Position numbers and translations under genes: made by a program
Shown: in pieces, positions 9,473-17,534 of the stretch
Layout: every line of letters begins with the position of its first letter
How positions within the stretch are numbered: the first letter of the stretch is position 1
Notes under the pieces: generated by a model
The model's database searches: none
Seen by the model: only the letters and a program-made list of their open reading frames with translations
Told to the model about the DNA's origin: nothing
DNA from: Solwaraspora sp. WMMD792
Lineage (GTDB): Bacteria > Actinomycetota > Actinomycetes > Mycobacteriales > Micromonosporaceae
DNA length: 64,000 bases
Direction: 5' to 3'
NCBI RefSeq assembly: GCF_029626105.1
Contig: NZ_JARUBH010000009.1
Span: forward strand, 2,604,001 to 2,668,000

Positions 9473-9952
9473 GTGGACATCGACCAGCAGACCCGGGCGC
9501 AGGCGCAGGAGGTGTTCGCCCGCAACCTCGAGTACATCACCGCAGGACGCATCCGGGAGTGGGTGGAGCTGTTCGATCCGGCCGGGGTGCTGGAGTTCCC
9601 CTATCCGCCGCCGGGCGTGCCGTCCCGGTTCGTCGGGCACCACGAACTGTACGAGCACATGAAGGACTTCCCGAAGCAGTTCGACGTCCGCTTCTCCGGC
9701 CTCACCTTCCATGAGACCACCGATCCCGAGCTGGTGATCGCCGAGTTCGTTGGCGAGGGCAGGGGCGTGGTCACCAAACGACCGTTCCACCAGGTCTACA
9801 TCTCCGTGGTCCGCTTCCGGGACGGCCGCATCGTCCACTTCCGGGACTTCTGGAACCCGCTGGTGACGATCCGCGCCGCCGCCACGGTCGGCCACGTGTG
9901 GCGTGGTCTCGTCGATCTGATGCGTCCGGCATCCAAGCGAGGGCCAGCTTGA
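9473..9952 (+). CDS. SnoaL/PhzA-B-like small NTF2-fold protein
   Basis: A 159-residue protein of the SnoaL-like NTF2 superfamily: an N-terminal helix with F-A-R-N-L-E-Y, a W-x-E-L-F-D-P-x-G turn, a central F-x-G-H-x-x-L loop and a C-terminal V-R-F-R-D-G-R-I strand ending in F-R-D-F-W-N-P, as seen in PhzA/PhzB relatives. These proteins act as cyclases, isomerases or condensation helpers on polyketide and phenazine-type intermediates. The GTG at 9473 has a good ribosome site (GAAAGGTGG) a few bases upstream. It lies about 90 bp after the dehydrogenase on the same strand and closes the left biosynthetic operon. Exact reaction unknown. Confidence 0.78.
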   Translation: MDIDQQTRAQAQEVFARNLEYITAGRIREWVELFDPAGVLEFPYPPPGVPSRFVGHHELYEHMKDFPKQFDVRFSGLTFHETTDPELVIAEFVGEGRGVVTKRPFHQVYISVVRFRDGRIVHFRDFWNPLVTIRAAATVGHVWRGLVDLMRPASKRGPA

Positions 9953-10050
9953 CCTCGCGCCCTACCGTAATCGGGTTGTCCGCCACCACGGTGCTGCGTA
10001 GGTTCCTTGGTTGTGTCACTTCTCGGCAAGATCACCGGCCCGGTGTACCC

Positions 10051-10887
10051 GTGAGCGGCCGTCTTCGCCAGATCGCGCGGCAGACGGTGACGATCACGGA
10101 GTCAGGCCGCTACCGCAACGACATCGGTGACGAGGTCGTCATCGCTGACGCGGTACGCGCCGCGGTCGCCGGGACCCGGCATCACCTACCCGATGAGACG
10201 ATCACCCTCGCGTACCGCCAAGCGGGTACCTGCACAGTGGAGGTGACGGACGAGTCGACGCTGCTGGCGGCACGCCGCCTCGGCCCCGGTGCGGCGGCTC
10301 TGGTGTTCGCCTCGGCCAGGAATCCCGGCGGCGGGTTCCTCAACGGCGCCCAAGCGCAGGAAGAGAGCATCGCCCGCTCCTCAGCCCTCTACGCATGTCT
10401 GCGGGCCGCACCCGACTTCTACGCCTTCCACCGCGCCCAACAGGACCTGCGCTACAGCGACCGGATCGTCTACTCCCCCGACGTGCCGGTGTTCCGCGAC
10501 GACCATGGCAACCTGCTCGACCAGCCGTACACCACCTCACTGCTGACCGCGGCCGCGCCGAACCTCGGCGCGATCGTACGCAACCAACCTGACCATGCCG
10601 CCGACGTGCCGGCCGTACTCGCCCGGCGAGCCCGGCGGATCCTCGAGGTCGCCGCCACGCACGGGCACCGCAGCCTCGTGCTCGGCGCGTGGGGATGCGG
10701 GGTGTTCCGCAACGATCCCGCGACCGTGGCCGACGCGTTCGCCCACGCCTTGAACGCGGTCGCTCATTTCGACCACGTCGTCTTCGCCATCCGCGACAAC
10801 CTGCCCGGAACACCGGTCCACGCGGCGTTCGCCCAACGTTTCAGCCGCACCACCGACGAACGGACCAGCGGCCACCCTCGCGGCTGA
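10051..10887 (+). CDS. Bacterial-type poly(ADP-ribose) glycohydrolase (TIGR02452 macrodomain)
   Basis: About 278 residues of the TIGR02452 family, the short bacterial form of PARG, which removes ADP-ribose from proteins. The signature is clear: GGG at residues 93-95 in NPGGGFLNG, seven residues, then QEE at 103-105 with the catalytic glutamates. A later A-W-G-C-G-V-F-R-N-D-P segment is also typical. The GTG at 10051 places the usual opening (S-G-R-L-R-Q-I-A-R-Q-T) at the N-terminus; an ATG at 9898 would overlap the preceding gene and add unrelated sequence. It has no sequence link to the NRPS operon and stands beside truncated genes, so it probably belongs to accessory or defence DNA. Confidence 0.88.
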   Translation: MSGRLRQIARQTVTITESGRYRNDIGDEVVIADAVRAAVAGTRHHLPDETITLAYRQAGTCTVEVTDESTLLAARRLGPGAAALVFASARNPGGGFLNGAQAQEESIARSSALYACLRAAPDFYAFHRAQQDLRYSDRIVYSPDVPVFRDDHGNLLDQPYTTSLLTAAAPNLGAIVRNQPDHAADVPAVLARRARRILEVAATHGHRSLVLGAWGCGVFRNDPATVADAFAHALNAVAHFDHVVFAIRDNLPGTPVHAAFAQRFSRTTDERTSGHPRG

Positions 10888-10918
10888 CCACCGCCCGGTA
10901 CGCCGGACACCACCGGCA

Positions 10919-11110
10919 ATCCGCTTCCAGTTCCAGCTACGCCCGCTGGACCAGGTGCACCCCTGCGGTCGGGACGAGCAGACGCTGCACTGGTTCGGAC
11001 TCACCGACGGCTGGTACTGGCTCGACCTCAACGGACATCGACTGCTGCGCTACTCCGTCGAGACGGCGCGCCGCCGGCAAGCAGACGGCCACGACGACCC
11101 ACCGGCGGTG
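10919..11110 (+). pseudogene. DUF5984-like remnant
   Basis: In this frame the sequence reads I-R-F-Q-F-Q-L-R-P-L-D-Q-V-H-P, then L-H-W-F-G-L-T-D-G-W-Y-W-L-D-L and a L-L-R-Y-S segment, which I recognise as the N-terminal part of DUF5984 proteins. I could find no ATG or GTG for it upstream between the macrodomain gene's stop and 10955, and the family's C-terminal part is missing. The frame runs straight into integrase-like sequence. I call it a broken, promoterless remnant. Family assignment is from memory of the motif. Confidence 0.55.
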
Positions 11111-11116
11111 AGGCGC

Positions 11117-11290
11117 GTGAGTCGCAGCGTTGCTGTGCGGCCGGAGTTGGAGACGGCCCGGCTGTTGTTGGAGCGAATGGGCATCGCCCCGTCCGACCTG
11201 CTGGAGGTACGGCCGGCCCGTCCACCGGCCCCGACGTTCGCCGAGTACGTGCCGGTCGTGGCCGCCGCAGTGTCGCCGGGGTCCAGTTTT
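11117..11290 (+). pseudogene. Truncated tyrosine-recombinase N-terminal fragment
   Basis: A GTG at 11117 opens about 57 residues that resemble the N-terminal SAM-like DNA-binding domain of actinobacterial tyrosine recombinases: a helix E-T-A-R-L-L-L-E-R-M-G-I, a Pro-rich linker, then P-T-F-A-E-Y-V-P-V-V-A-A-A-V-S-P-G. In intact proteins an R-x-x-Y-x-x-Y-W core-binding segment follows; here the similarity stops abruptly near 11290 and no catalytic domain exists downstream. Most likely the scar of an excised or decayed integrative element. No flanking att repeat could be recognised. Confidence 0.5.
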
Positions 11291-11367
11291 CCTCACAGAC
11301 CCACGTCGCATGACCAGGTACATCGACCACCGGCATTCCCTTGGTCCTTGATGGCATCCTGGGTTGG

Positions 11368-11817
11368 ATGGGTGGCACGGTGGATCTGAAGGACGGGCAC
11401 GACGACGTCGTTGGCGTGGTGCGACGACTTCTGACGGGGGACCTGCCCGCTGAGTGCGACTGGGCCGGATTCCCATGGGACGACGCCCGGATCTGGTACC
11501 GAGTGACGATCGTCGCCTGGCCGTCCGGCGAGGCCAGTGAATTGGTCAAGGTGGTGATCGGATGCGCGCAGCAGCCTGCGACGTTCGGTGTTCCCAATGG
11601 CGCGGCGCCAGCAGTGAGCCGGTACCTGAACTTGAGCGAAACTCAGCGCTCGCAAGAGTGGTCGGTGTATCCAGGCGACCCGGACCATGACCGAAGTGTC
11701 TGGATCCATCTCGCGGCAGCGGTACGCCAAGTACAGAACGCGTTCGACACGCGAGCGCTGCACCGCGAACATGACGGGACGTTCGGGCTTGTGGTGCAAC
11801 GCCCGGTCCCGGCATGA
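11368..11817 (+). CDS. Hypothetical protein
   Basis: About 149 residues from the ATG at 11368; a TTG at 11341 and a GTG at 11380 are alternatives in the same frame. I do not recognise the family. It looks like a small soluble protein with mixed charge and several Trp residues (D-W-A-G-F-P-W-D-D, I-W-Y-R-V-T-I-V-A-W-P), without a signal peptide or membrane segment. The G/C bias at third positions is weaker than in the biosynthetic genes but the frame is clean to a TGA. It sits just after the integrase fragment and may be cargo of the lost element. Confidence 0.45.
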   Translation: MGGTVDLKDGHDDVVGVVRRLLTGDLPAECDWAGFPWDDARIWYRVTIVAWPSGEASELVKVVIGCAQQPATFGVPNGAAPAVSRYLNLSETQRSQEWSVYPGDPDHDRSVWIHLAAAVRQVQNAFDTRALHREHDGTFGLVVQRPVPA

Positions 11818-12079
11818 CAACGAGCCATTTTCATCCTGTGTAGCGGTTGGCTTCGCCGTGGTGCAGGGCGAGGATGGCCTGCACGATCGTCACCTGTGTG
11901 CTGGTCAGTCTTCTCCAGACCGGCCGCAGCTTCGCCCTGGCACAGGCGCTTCTTTCCGGCCGGCACGCTGAACGCAGCGGCTGTTGGTTGCCGTCTGCTC
12001 GTGGTGAGACGCCGGGCTGGTGCCGGCGTCTCACGGGTCGCGGCGGATTCGTTTTGTGGTCAGGCCGGGCGCAGGCTGA
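11818..12079. other. Intergenic stretch, possible degraded 3' end of a minus-strand gene
   Basis: Between the convergent hypothetical gene and the DUF981-like gene. On the minus strand a short frame ends K-L-R-P-V-W-R-R-L-T-S-T-Q-V-T-I-V-Q-A-I-L-A-L-H-H-G-E, which looks like the tail of a real protein without its body. I could not assign it. A perfect hairpin lies within the stretch. Confidence 0.35.
12004..12034. terminator. Perfect 12-bp hairpin between convergent genes
   Basis: The arms gtgagacgccgg and ccggcgtctcac are exact reverse complements around a 7-nt loop. The position fits a bidirectional terminator between the hypothetical gene (+) and the membrane protein (-). There is no T-tract, which is common in actinomycete terminators. 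Confidence 0.6.
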
Positions 12080-12814
12080 TCAGATCCGGTACTCCGTACC
12101 GAGACGAAGGTTGATGTCCAAGCCGGCGTGGGTGTAGTAGTTCAGAATGCTGAACAGGGCGAAGACCAGTCCGCTGCCGAACCAGAGCCACCGCGCGGCG
12201 GTGAGCAGCCAGCCCGGACGCAGGCGGCTCAGCGGCGCCAGGATGGCACCGAGGCCGGCAGCCAGGTAGAGCAGCACGAAGAAGGTGTTCTCCACAAGTG
12301 GATAGCCGTTGAGCAGCCCGGTGATGGGTTCGGCGGCCGGCGCGCCGCCGACGATCTCGAACCGTGCGATGGCGGCGGCACAGGCGATCAGGACGCCGCC
12401 GAGTCCGATGACGACCACGGCGACCGGGGTGAGGTCCACCTGTTGCAGACCGGCGAGGTCGCCTCGCAGGTGCCAGAGGTAGACCGCTGCGGCGAGCAGC
12501 AAGACGCCCAGGATCAGGCACGGCTCGCCGAAGATGAAGTTGAGCGGCGGGTTGACGGTCAACGGCCAGGTGGTCGCCATCAGTGCGCCCAGCGGCGCGA
12601 GGACCAGGCCGAGCGCGCCGAATACCACCGCCCACAGCCGCGGGTCGAAGGTGCCACCGGCTGGTGCCACCGCCACCGGTCGGTCCTGCACTGGATCGGG
12701 ATCCGTGTTGTCGAGAGCCGGCGGGGCGGCTGCGGCGGCCCGTCGAAGCAGCAGCGACACCAGGATCAATGCCAGCCCGGCGACCACTCCCATGGACGTG
12801 TTGTAGAGAATCAC
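12080..12814 (-). CDS. DUF981-like polytopic membrane protein
   Basis: A 244-residue integral membrane protein with about six hydrophobic helices. It opens V-I-L-Y-N-T-S-M-G-V-V-A-G-L, a start I associate with DUF981 proteins, and has a short charged loop (D-P-D-P-V-Q-D-R) after the first helix. The GTG at 12814 is preceded by a strong ribosome site (GAGGGAGG, about 5 nt away), which decides it over a much longer low-complexity extension to 13129. Function unknown; the family is known only as membrane proteins. It stands alone, convergent with the hypothetical gene and followed by the 12-bp hairpin. Confidence 0.72.
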   Translation of the reverse strand: MILYNTSMGVVAGLALILVSLLLRRAAAAAPPALDNTDPDPVQDRPVAVAPAGGTFDPRLWAVVFGALGLVLAPLGALMATTWPLTVNPPLNFIFGEPCLILGVLLLAAAVYLWHLRGDLAGLQQVDLTPVAVVVIGLGGVLIACAAAIARFEIVGGAPAAEPITGLLNGYPLVENTFFVLLYLAAGLGAILAPLSRLRPGWLLTAARWLWFGSGLVFALFSILNYYTHAGLDINLRLGTEYRI

Positions 12815-13566
12815 GTGCCCTCCCTCATGTGGTGTCGACCCTTGCCTGGGATCGGTGCCGTGTCGTCGGCAGCCGCCCGTCACCATGACCGCAGCCGCCG
12901 CTGCGTGGGCAGCGGCACTGCGCGGTCGGACCCGCCCGGTCGTCCGCAACCGCGACGGCGAGCGACTCCGTGCTGCTCGCGCGGCCGTCGCCGGCTGTCG
13001 GCGTGTCGCGGTCCGGGAGTCGCTCGTCGAGTTCGGGAATCTGGCCCCAGGTGGTACCGGCTGGAGCGGATCCGCGTGGCGATTCATCCGTGACCACAGT
13101 GGTCGCCGGTCCGCGTCGCATCCAACCAATGGTCAGCTGGGCTGTAACCACATAGACACTTTACGTAGTATCACCCTGTTGGCGCTAGGGTTTGACCGGG
13201 CGATCTTGATCATCCATAGTGACGTTTGCCGGAACGCCAGGTGACCTGCCGGCGACTCGACGTCGGGACGGGCGGCACCGACGACATTGGACGCATTGCC
13301 TCGCCGCGGGCCGCCTACCGACCGGCCGCCGACCCGCCCGCGCCAGGGCGGGAGCGTGCTGTCCTATCAGTACAGCCCACACCGGACGGCAGGATGACCG
13401 CCAGGCGACTTCGAGCGATGATCACTACCGACGCCGCGCTTCTGGCCGCCACTGCGGCGGCCGCCACCGCGGCGGCCGCCACCGTCGGCCAGAGCCAGTC
13501 CCCCGGCAGCCTGAGACCTGGCCGGCCACAGTTGGTCCAACTGATGCCAGCCGCCGCTTCCGCGCC
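12815..13566. other. Gene-free stretch of about 750 bp
   Basis: Several overlapping frames are open here but all translate to Arg/Ala-rich low-complexity sequence without recognisable motifs, as expected from GC-rich non-coding DNA. A locally AT-rich patch around 13151-13175 (acactttacgtagtatcacc) could be the promoter or operator of the membrane-protein gene. A 15-nt unit (gcggcggccgccacc) is repeated in tandem near 13455-13487. Nothing else is seen. Confidence 0.6.
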
Positions 13567-14772
13567 TTACCGGTCCCCGGTCCAGGCCGCTTCGAGGATG
13601 GCGGTCAGGCTCGCGGTGTCGGTCGGGCCCGGATGGTTCTGGATCAGACGGGTGACGCCACTGGCCATTTCCGCGAAGCGCGGCAGGTCGGCACGGGCCA
13701 CGCCGATGTCCGCCAAGGTGGGTGGGATGCCGATGTCGGCAAGGAGCCCGTTGAGCCAGGTGAGGAACGCATCTGCGGCCTCGGCCTCCGAGGCGTCGGT
13801 CACGTCGAGCCCGCAAACCCCGGCGAGGATGGCCAGCCGGTCTCCGATGGCATTCCTGGCCGCCGCCAGCGCGTAGGGCAGTAGCAGTCCGACGCCCAGG
13901 CCGTGCGGCGTGTGGGTGGCTGCGCCGATGGGGTACTGGAGAGCATGCGGGGCCGCGTTGCCTGCGTGGGAAAACGCGAGCCCGGCTAGCACTGACCCGT
14001 AGGACATGTCCGCGCGCGCGTCCTTGTCGCCTCCGTTCCGGACCGCACGACGCAAGCTACGGGCGATGCGCTCCGCAGCCAGGAGCGCGTAGTGGTCGGT
14101 GACCGGGTTGCGGCCGAGGAAGACCTGCTCCACCGGGTCGCGCGGTCCGTGGGCCCGGGGTCGCGCGGTGTAGCTCTCCACCGCGTGGCAGAACGCGTCG
14201 ATGCCCGAGTGGGCGGTGACGGTCACGGGGCAGGTGTAGGTGAGTTCGGGGTCGACGATCGCGAAGTCGGGCACGATGTGGACGCTGGAAACCCCCACCT
14301 TCAGCTCGCGGTCCGGGTCGGTCAACACCGAGACGGGTGTGAGCTCGGAGCCGGTGCCGGACGTCGTCGGGACCGCGACGAGAGGAATCGTCGGCCCCGG
14401 CACCTTCGACTCGCCGTAGAAGTCGCGCGGCGTCCCACCGTGGCGCCGGATCACGCCGACGATCTTGGCGAGGTCGATCACCGTGCCGCCACCGATGGCG
14501 AGGATCACGTCGGCATCCACCTCTGCGGCGGCCGAGACGGCCAGGGCGACATCGGCGAGCGGCACGTCCGAAGTGGCGTCGGCGAACACCTCGACGACCT
14601 CGACCTTCTCCCGCACAGCGGCGACGATCTCGGCCACGCCCGGCTGTCCCAGTAGAACCTGGTCGGTCACGATGAGGACTCGCGAACCGCTCTCGGCCAC
14701 CACTCGTGGGATGTTCTGCGCGACCCCTTCGCCCACTATCAGCTGGCGTGGTCCGCGGACGGTCTCAAGCAT
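13567..14772 (-). CDS. Iron-containing alcohol dehydrogenase
   Basis: A 401-residue group III alcohol dehydrogenase (NAD(P)-dependent oxidation of an alcohol to an aldehyde). It has the cofactor motif G-G-G-T-V-I-D-L near residue 94, P-T-T-S-G-T-G-S-E near 135, and the metal-binding set spread over G-I-D-A-F-C-H-A-V-E-S-Y and A-T-H-T-P-H-G. Length is normal and it starts at ATG 14772. It lies about 160 bp after the aldehyde dehydrogenase at the end of the ABC-importer operon. Together the two enzymes would oxidise an imported alcohol or polyol to an aldehyde and then an acid. Substrate unknown. Confidence 0.92.
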   Translation of the reverse strand: MLETVRGPRQLIVGEGVAQNIPRVVAESGSRVLIVTDQVLLGQPGVAEIVAAVREKVEVVEVFADATSDVPLADVALAVSAAAEVDADVILAIGGGTVIDLAKIVGVIRRHGGTPRDFYGESKVPGPTIPLVAVPTTSGTGSELTPVSVLTDPDRELKVGVSSVHIVPDFAIVDPELTYTCPVTVTAHSGIDAFCHAVESYTARPRAHGPRDPVEQVFLGRNPVTDHYALLAAERIARSLRRAVRNGGDKDARADMSYGSVLAGLAFSHAGNAAPHALQYPIGAATHTPHGLGVGLLLPYALAAARNAIGDRLAILAGVCGLDVTDASEAEAADAFLTWLNGLLADIGIPPTLADIGVARADLPRFAEMASGVTRLIQNHPGPTDTASLTAILEAAWTGDR

Positions 14773-14931
14773 GTCAGTGTCTCTCCGAACGTCGGCGGCG
14801 ATTAGCTGGGCGGGACGTCCAGGTCATCTGCGAGACCGGGACGGCGTCGGCAAGGTTGGCCGCCCAGTGGCGCAGGCGCGCGCCGGGCGCCCGAGCTCGA
14901 TCGGGCCCGGGCACCCGGAGCAGCAGGTCGG

Positions 14932-16392
14932 TCACGGTAGGTCGATCGCCGCGTAGGTGAGATCGAGGTACTCAAGGATGCCCTCGTGCGACCCCTCCCT
15001 GCCGATCCCGGACTGCTTCACGCCTCCGAAGGGAGCTGACGGGTCCGAGATCAGCCCACGGTTGATGCCCAACATCCCCGTCTCCAGCCCTTCGGTGAAC
15101 CGCAGCGCCCGCTGCAGGTCACGGGTGAAGACGTATCCGACGAGGCCGTGCTCGGTGTCGTTGGACTTCGCCATCACCTCGTCATCGGACGTGAACGGGA
15201 TGATCGGCGCCACCGGGCCGAAGATCTCCGTCTCCAGGATCCGCGCGTCTTCGGGCACGTCGACAAGGACCGTAGGCGGGTAGAAGTGGCCCGGCCCATC
15301 CGGACGCTCGCCGCCCACCAAGACACGGGCACCGCGATCGACCGCGTCGGCGACCAGCTCGTCGATCTTGGCGACCGAGGCCTCGTCGATCAATGCCCCG
15401 ACGTCCACGCCGTCGTCGAGACCATGGCCCACCGAAAGCGCGCCCATCCGCTCGGCGAAGCGCGCCGTGAACTCCTCGCGCACCGGCTCCTCGACGTAGA
15501 TCCGGTTGGCCGCGATGCAGGACTCCCCGATGTTGCGCATCTTGGCCACCATGGCACCGTCGAGCGCGACGTCCAGATCCGCGTCGGCACACACGATCAA
15601 GGCCGCGTTGCCACCCAGTTCCATGGAGGTGCGCAGCACGTTGTCCGCCGCCTGCCGGAGCAGCACGCGCCCGACCTCGGTCGACCCGGTGAACGAAAGC
15701 TTGCGGGTCCGACGGTCGGCTAGCAGTGCGGAGACCACTTCGCCGGCACGCTTGGTTGTCACCACGTTGACGACGCCCGGGGGTACGCCGACCTCCTCCA
15801 TGATGCGGGCCAGGAACAGCATGGTGAGTGGTGTCTGAGCTGCCGGCTTGGTGATCGTCGTGCAGCCCGCTGCCAGCGCAGGAGCGATTTTGCGGGCACC
15901 CATGGCCAACGGAAAGTTCCAGGGCGTCACGAAGACGCACGGTCCGACCGGCTTCGGCACGGTGAGGATGCGATATCCACCTGCGGGAGCGGTGCTGTAA
16001 CGCCCCTCGACGCGCACCGCCTCCTCGGCGAACCAGCGGAAGAACTCGGCGCCGTAGACCACCTCGGCCCGAGCCTCGGCGAGCGGCTTGCCCATCTCGA
16101 GCGTTATCAGCCGGGCGACCTCCTCGGATCGCTCGGTCAGTGCCCGGTACGTCGCGGTCAACAACTCTGACCGTTTCCGCGGCGGGGTCGCCGCCCACTG
16201 CGCCATCGCCTTGCTCGCCGCGTCCAGAGCGGCGAGCCCGTCGACGACGTCGGCGTCCGCCACCTCGGCGATGGTCTCGCCGGTGGCCGGGTCCTCGACG
16301 GAGAAGGTGGCACCGCTTGCGGCGTCGCGCCAGGCGTCGCCGATCCGGAGCCGCCGGTGCTCGGGGGCCAGGATGTTCATCGGGTCGCTCAT
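14932..16392 (-). CDS. Aldehyde dehydrogenase, succinate-semialdehyde dehydrogenase-like
   Basis: A 486-residue NAD(P)-dependent aldehyde dehydrogenase. It has the GabD-type opening I-G-D-A-W-R-D, P-W-N-F-P-L-A-M near residue 145, the general-base Glu in E-L-G-G-N-A, the catalytic Cys in G-E-S-C-I-A-A-N, and the C-terminal P-F-G-G-V-K-Q-S-G-I-G-R-E-G signature. The ATG at 16392 is chosen because an AAGGAGG site lies 7 nt upstream; a GTG at 16455 just after the ABC gene would give 21 extra residues without family similarity. Cytoplasmic. It follows the importer genes and precedes the alcohol dehydrogenase, so it probably oxidises the aldehyde made from the imported substrate. Confidence 0.93.
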   Translation of the reverse strand: MSDPMNILAPEHRRLRIGDAWRDAASGATFSVEDPATGETIAEVADADVVDGLAALDAASKAMAQWAATPPRKRSELLTATYRALTERSEEVARLITLEMGKPLAEARAEVVYGAEFFRWFAEEAVRVEGRYSTAPAGGYRILTVPKPVGPCVFVTPWNFPLAMGARKIAPALAAGCTTITKPAAQTPLTMLFLARIMEEVGVPPGVVNVVTTKRAGEVVSALLADRRTRKLSFTGSTEVGRVLLRQAADNVLRTSMELGGNAALIVCADADLDVALDGAMVAKMRNIGESCIAANRIYVEEPVREEFTARFAERMGALSVGHGLDDGVDVGALIDEASVAKIDELVADAVDRGARVLVGGERPDGPGHFYPPTVLVDVPEDARILETEIFGPVAPIIPFTSDDEVMAKSNDTEHGLVGYVFTRDLQRALRFTEGLETGMLGINRGLISDPSAPFGGVKQSGIGREGSHEGILEYLDLTYAAIDLP

Positions 16393-16399
16393 TGCGTCG

Positions 16400-16406
16400 C
16401 CTCCTT
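16400..16406 (-). promoter_or_regulatory. Ribosome binding site fixing the aldehyde dehydrogenase start
   Basis: AAGGAGG on the minus strand, seven bases before the ATG at 16392. It lies inside the frame of the alternative GTG at 16455 and favours the shorter protein. Confidence 0.75.
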
Positions 16407-16457
16407 CGATCTTCTTGCTGATGTCCAGCGGGACCTCGGCGATCGCGTCCGACACGG

Positions 16458-17534
16458 CTACCGCCCCGCCTCGGACAGTGACAGCCCGGTGCCCGCGTCG
16501 AACAGGTGCGCACGGTCCAGGTCGACCGTGACAAGCAGCCGTTCGCCCGGCGTGCCGGTGACGGTGGGCCGTGCCTTGACCTTGAGAATTTCCGTCCCCA
16601 CTCGAACGTCGACCACCGTGCGGTCACCGAGCGGCTCAAGCCCGTAGAGCTCCCCCGGCAACGACGCGTCCCCACGCCGTTCGACGGACAGGTCCTCGGC
16701 GCGCAGGCCCAGCAGCAGCGCACGACCGTCCTCGGCCGTGGTCCAGCGGGGCCTCGGCAGTGTCCAGCCGTCCGCACCGACCAGACGGTCTCCCTCGGCG
16801 CGGCAGGCGAGCAGGCTGATCGGCGGGCTCCCGACGAATCCCGCGACCCACTGGTTGGCTGGCCGCTCGTACACCTCGGTCGGCGTTCCGACCTGTTGCA
16901 CCTTCCCCTCCTTGAGGACCGCGACATGGTCGGCCATGGACAACGCCTCGACCTGGTCGTTGGTCACGTAGACGAAGGTCGCGCCGAGGCTGCGGTGGAT
17001 GCGGGTGAGCTCGGTGCGCATCTCGACGCGGAGCTTGAGGTCGAGGTTCGTCAGCGGCTCGTCCATGAGAAACGCGCGCGGGTGACGGACCAGTGCCCGG
17101 GCCAGGGCGACGCGCTGCATCTCACCGCCCGACAACTGAGCGGGCCGACGCTGCAGCAGCCGTTCGATGTGCAGCAGGCTCGACATCTGTTCGACGGCAG
17201 CGGCGATCTCGCTCGAAGAACAGCGGCGTGCCCGCAGCGGCGAAGCGATGTTCTCGTACGCCGTGTGTCGCGGGTAGAGGGCGTAGCTCTGGAACACCAT
17301 GGCCAGGTCGCGTGCGGCCGGGGTGTCGCCGGTCGCGTCCCTCCCGTCCAGATGAACCGACCCGGCGTCGAGCTTCTCAAGGCCGGCGATCGCTCGCAGG
17401 GTCGTCGTCTTGCCTGCCCCGGAGGGTCCGAGCACGACGAAGAACGAGCCGTCCGGCACGTCCAGCGTCACCCCGTCCAGGGCTTGGACTTTGCCGAAGG
17501 ACTTGCACAGCCCGTTCACTGCCACGGTTCCCAT
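16458..17534 (-). CDS. ABC importer ATPase (MsmK/UgpC type) with Asn in the H-loop
   Basis: A 358-residue carbohydrate-importer ATPase with an OB-fold regulatory C-terminus. Walker A is GPSGAGKT at 36-43, Q-loop Gln82, signature LSGGE at 134-138, Walker B with Glu159. The switch histidine is replaced: Y-V-T-N-D-Q has Asn192 where the paralogue next door has His. The Asn codon (AAC) is unambiguous. It overlaps the second ATPase gene by one base. Two unlike ATPases with two permeases suggest a heterodimeric transporter, as in the glycerol importer GlpSTPQV, in which one site may be degenerate. That comparison is inference. Confidence 0.92.
   Translation of the reverse strand: MGTVAVNGLCKSFGKVQALDGVTLDVPDGSFFVVLGPSGAGKTTTLRAIAGLEKLDAGSVHLDGRDATGDTPAARDLAMVFQSYALYPRHTAYENIASPLRARRCSSSEIAAAVEQMSSLLHIERLLQRRPAQLSGGEMQRVALARALVRHPRAFLMDEPLTNLDLKLRVEMRTELTRIHRSLGATFVYVTNDQVEALSMADHVAVLKEGKVQQVGTPTEVYERPANQWVAGFVGSPPISLLACRAEGDRLVGADGWTLPRPRWTTAEDGRALLLGLRAEDLSVERRGDASLPGELYGLEPLGDRTVVDVRVGTEILKVKARPTVTGTPGERLLVTVDLDRAHLFDAGTGLSLSEAGR

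Noticed and set aside
10689-11111. Alternative frame overlapping the macrodomain 3' end
   Set aside because: Pro/Arg/Thr-rich translation, overlaps the end of a well-supported gene and lacks motifs.
12855-13244. Plus-strand frame in the gap upstream of the DUF981-like gene
   Set aside because: Arg/Ala-rich, no ribosome site or known motif; treated as non-coding.
13455-13487. GCGGCGGCCGCCACC repeats as a CRISPR or origin-like element
   Set aside because: Only two copies of a low-complexity GC unit without spacers or a cas gene.
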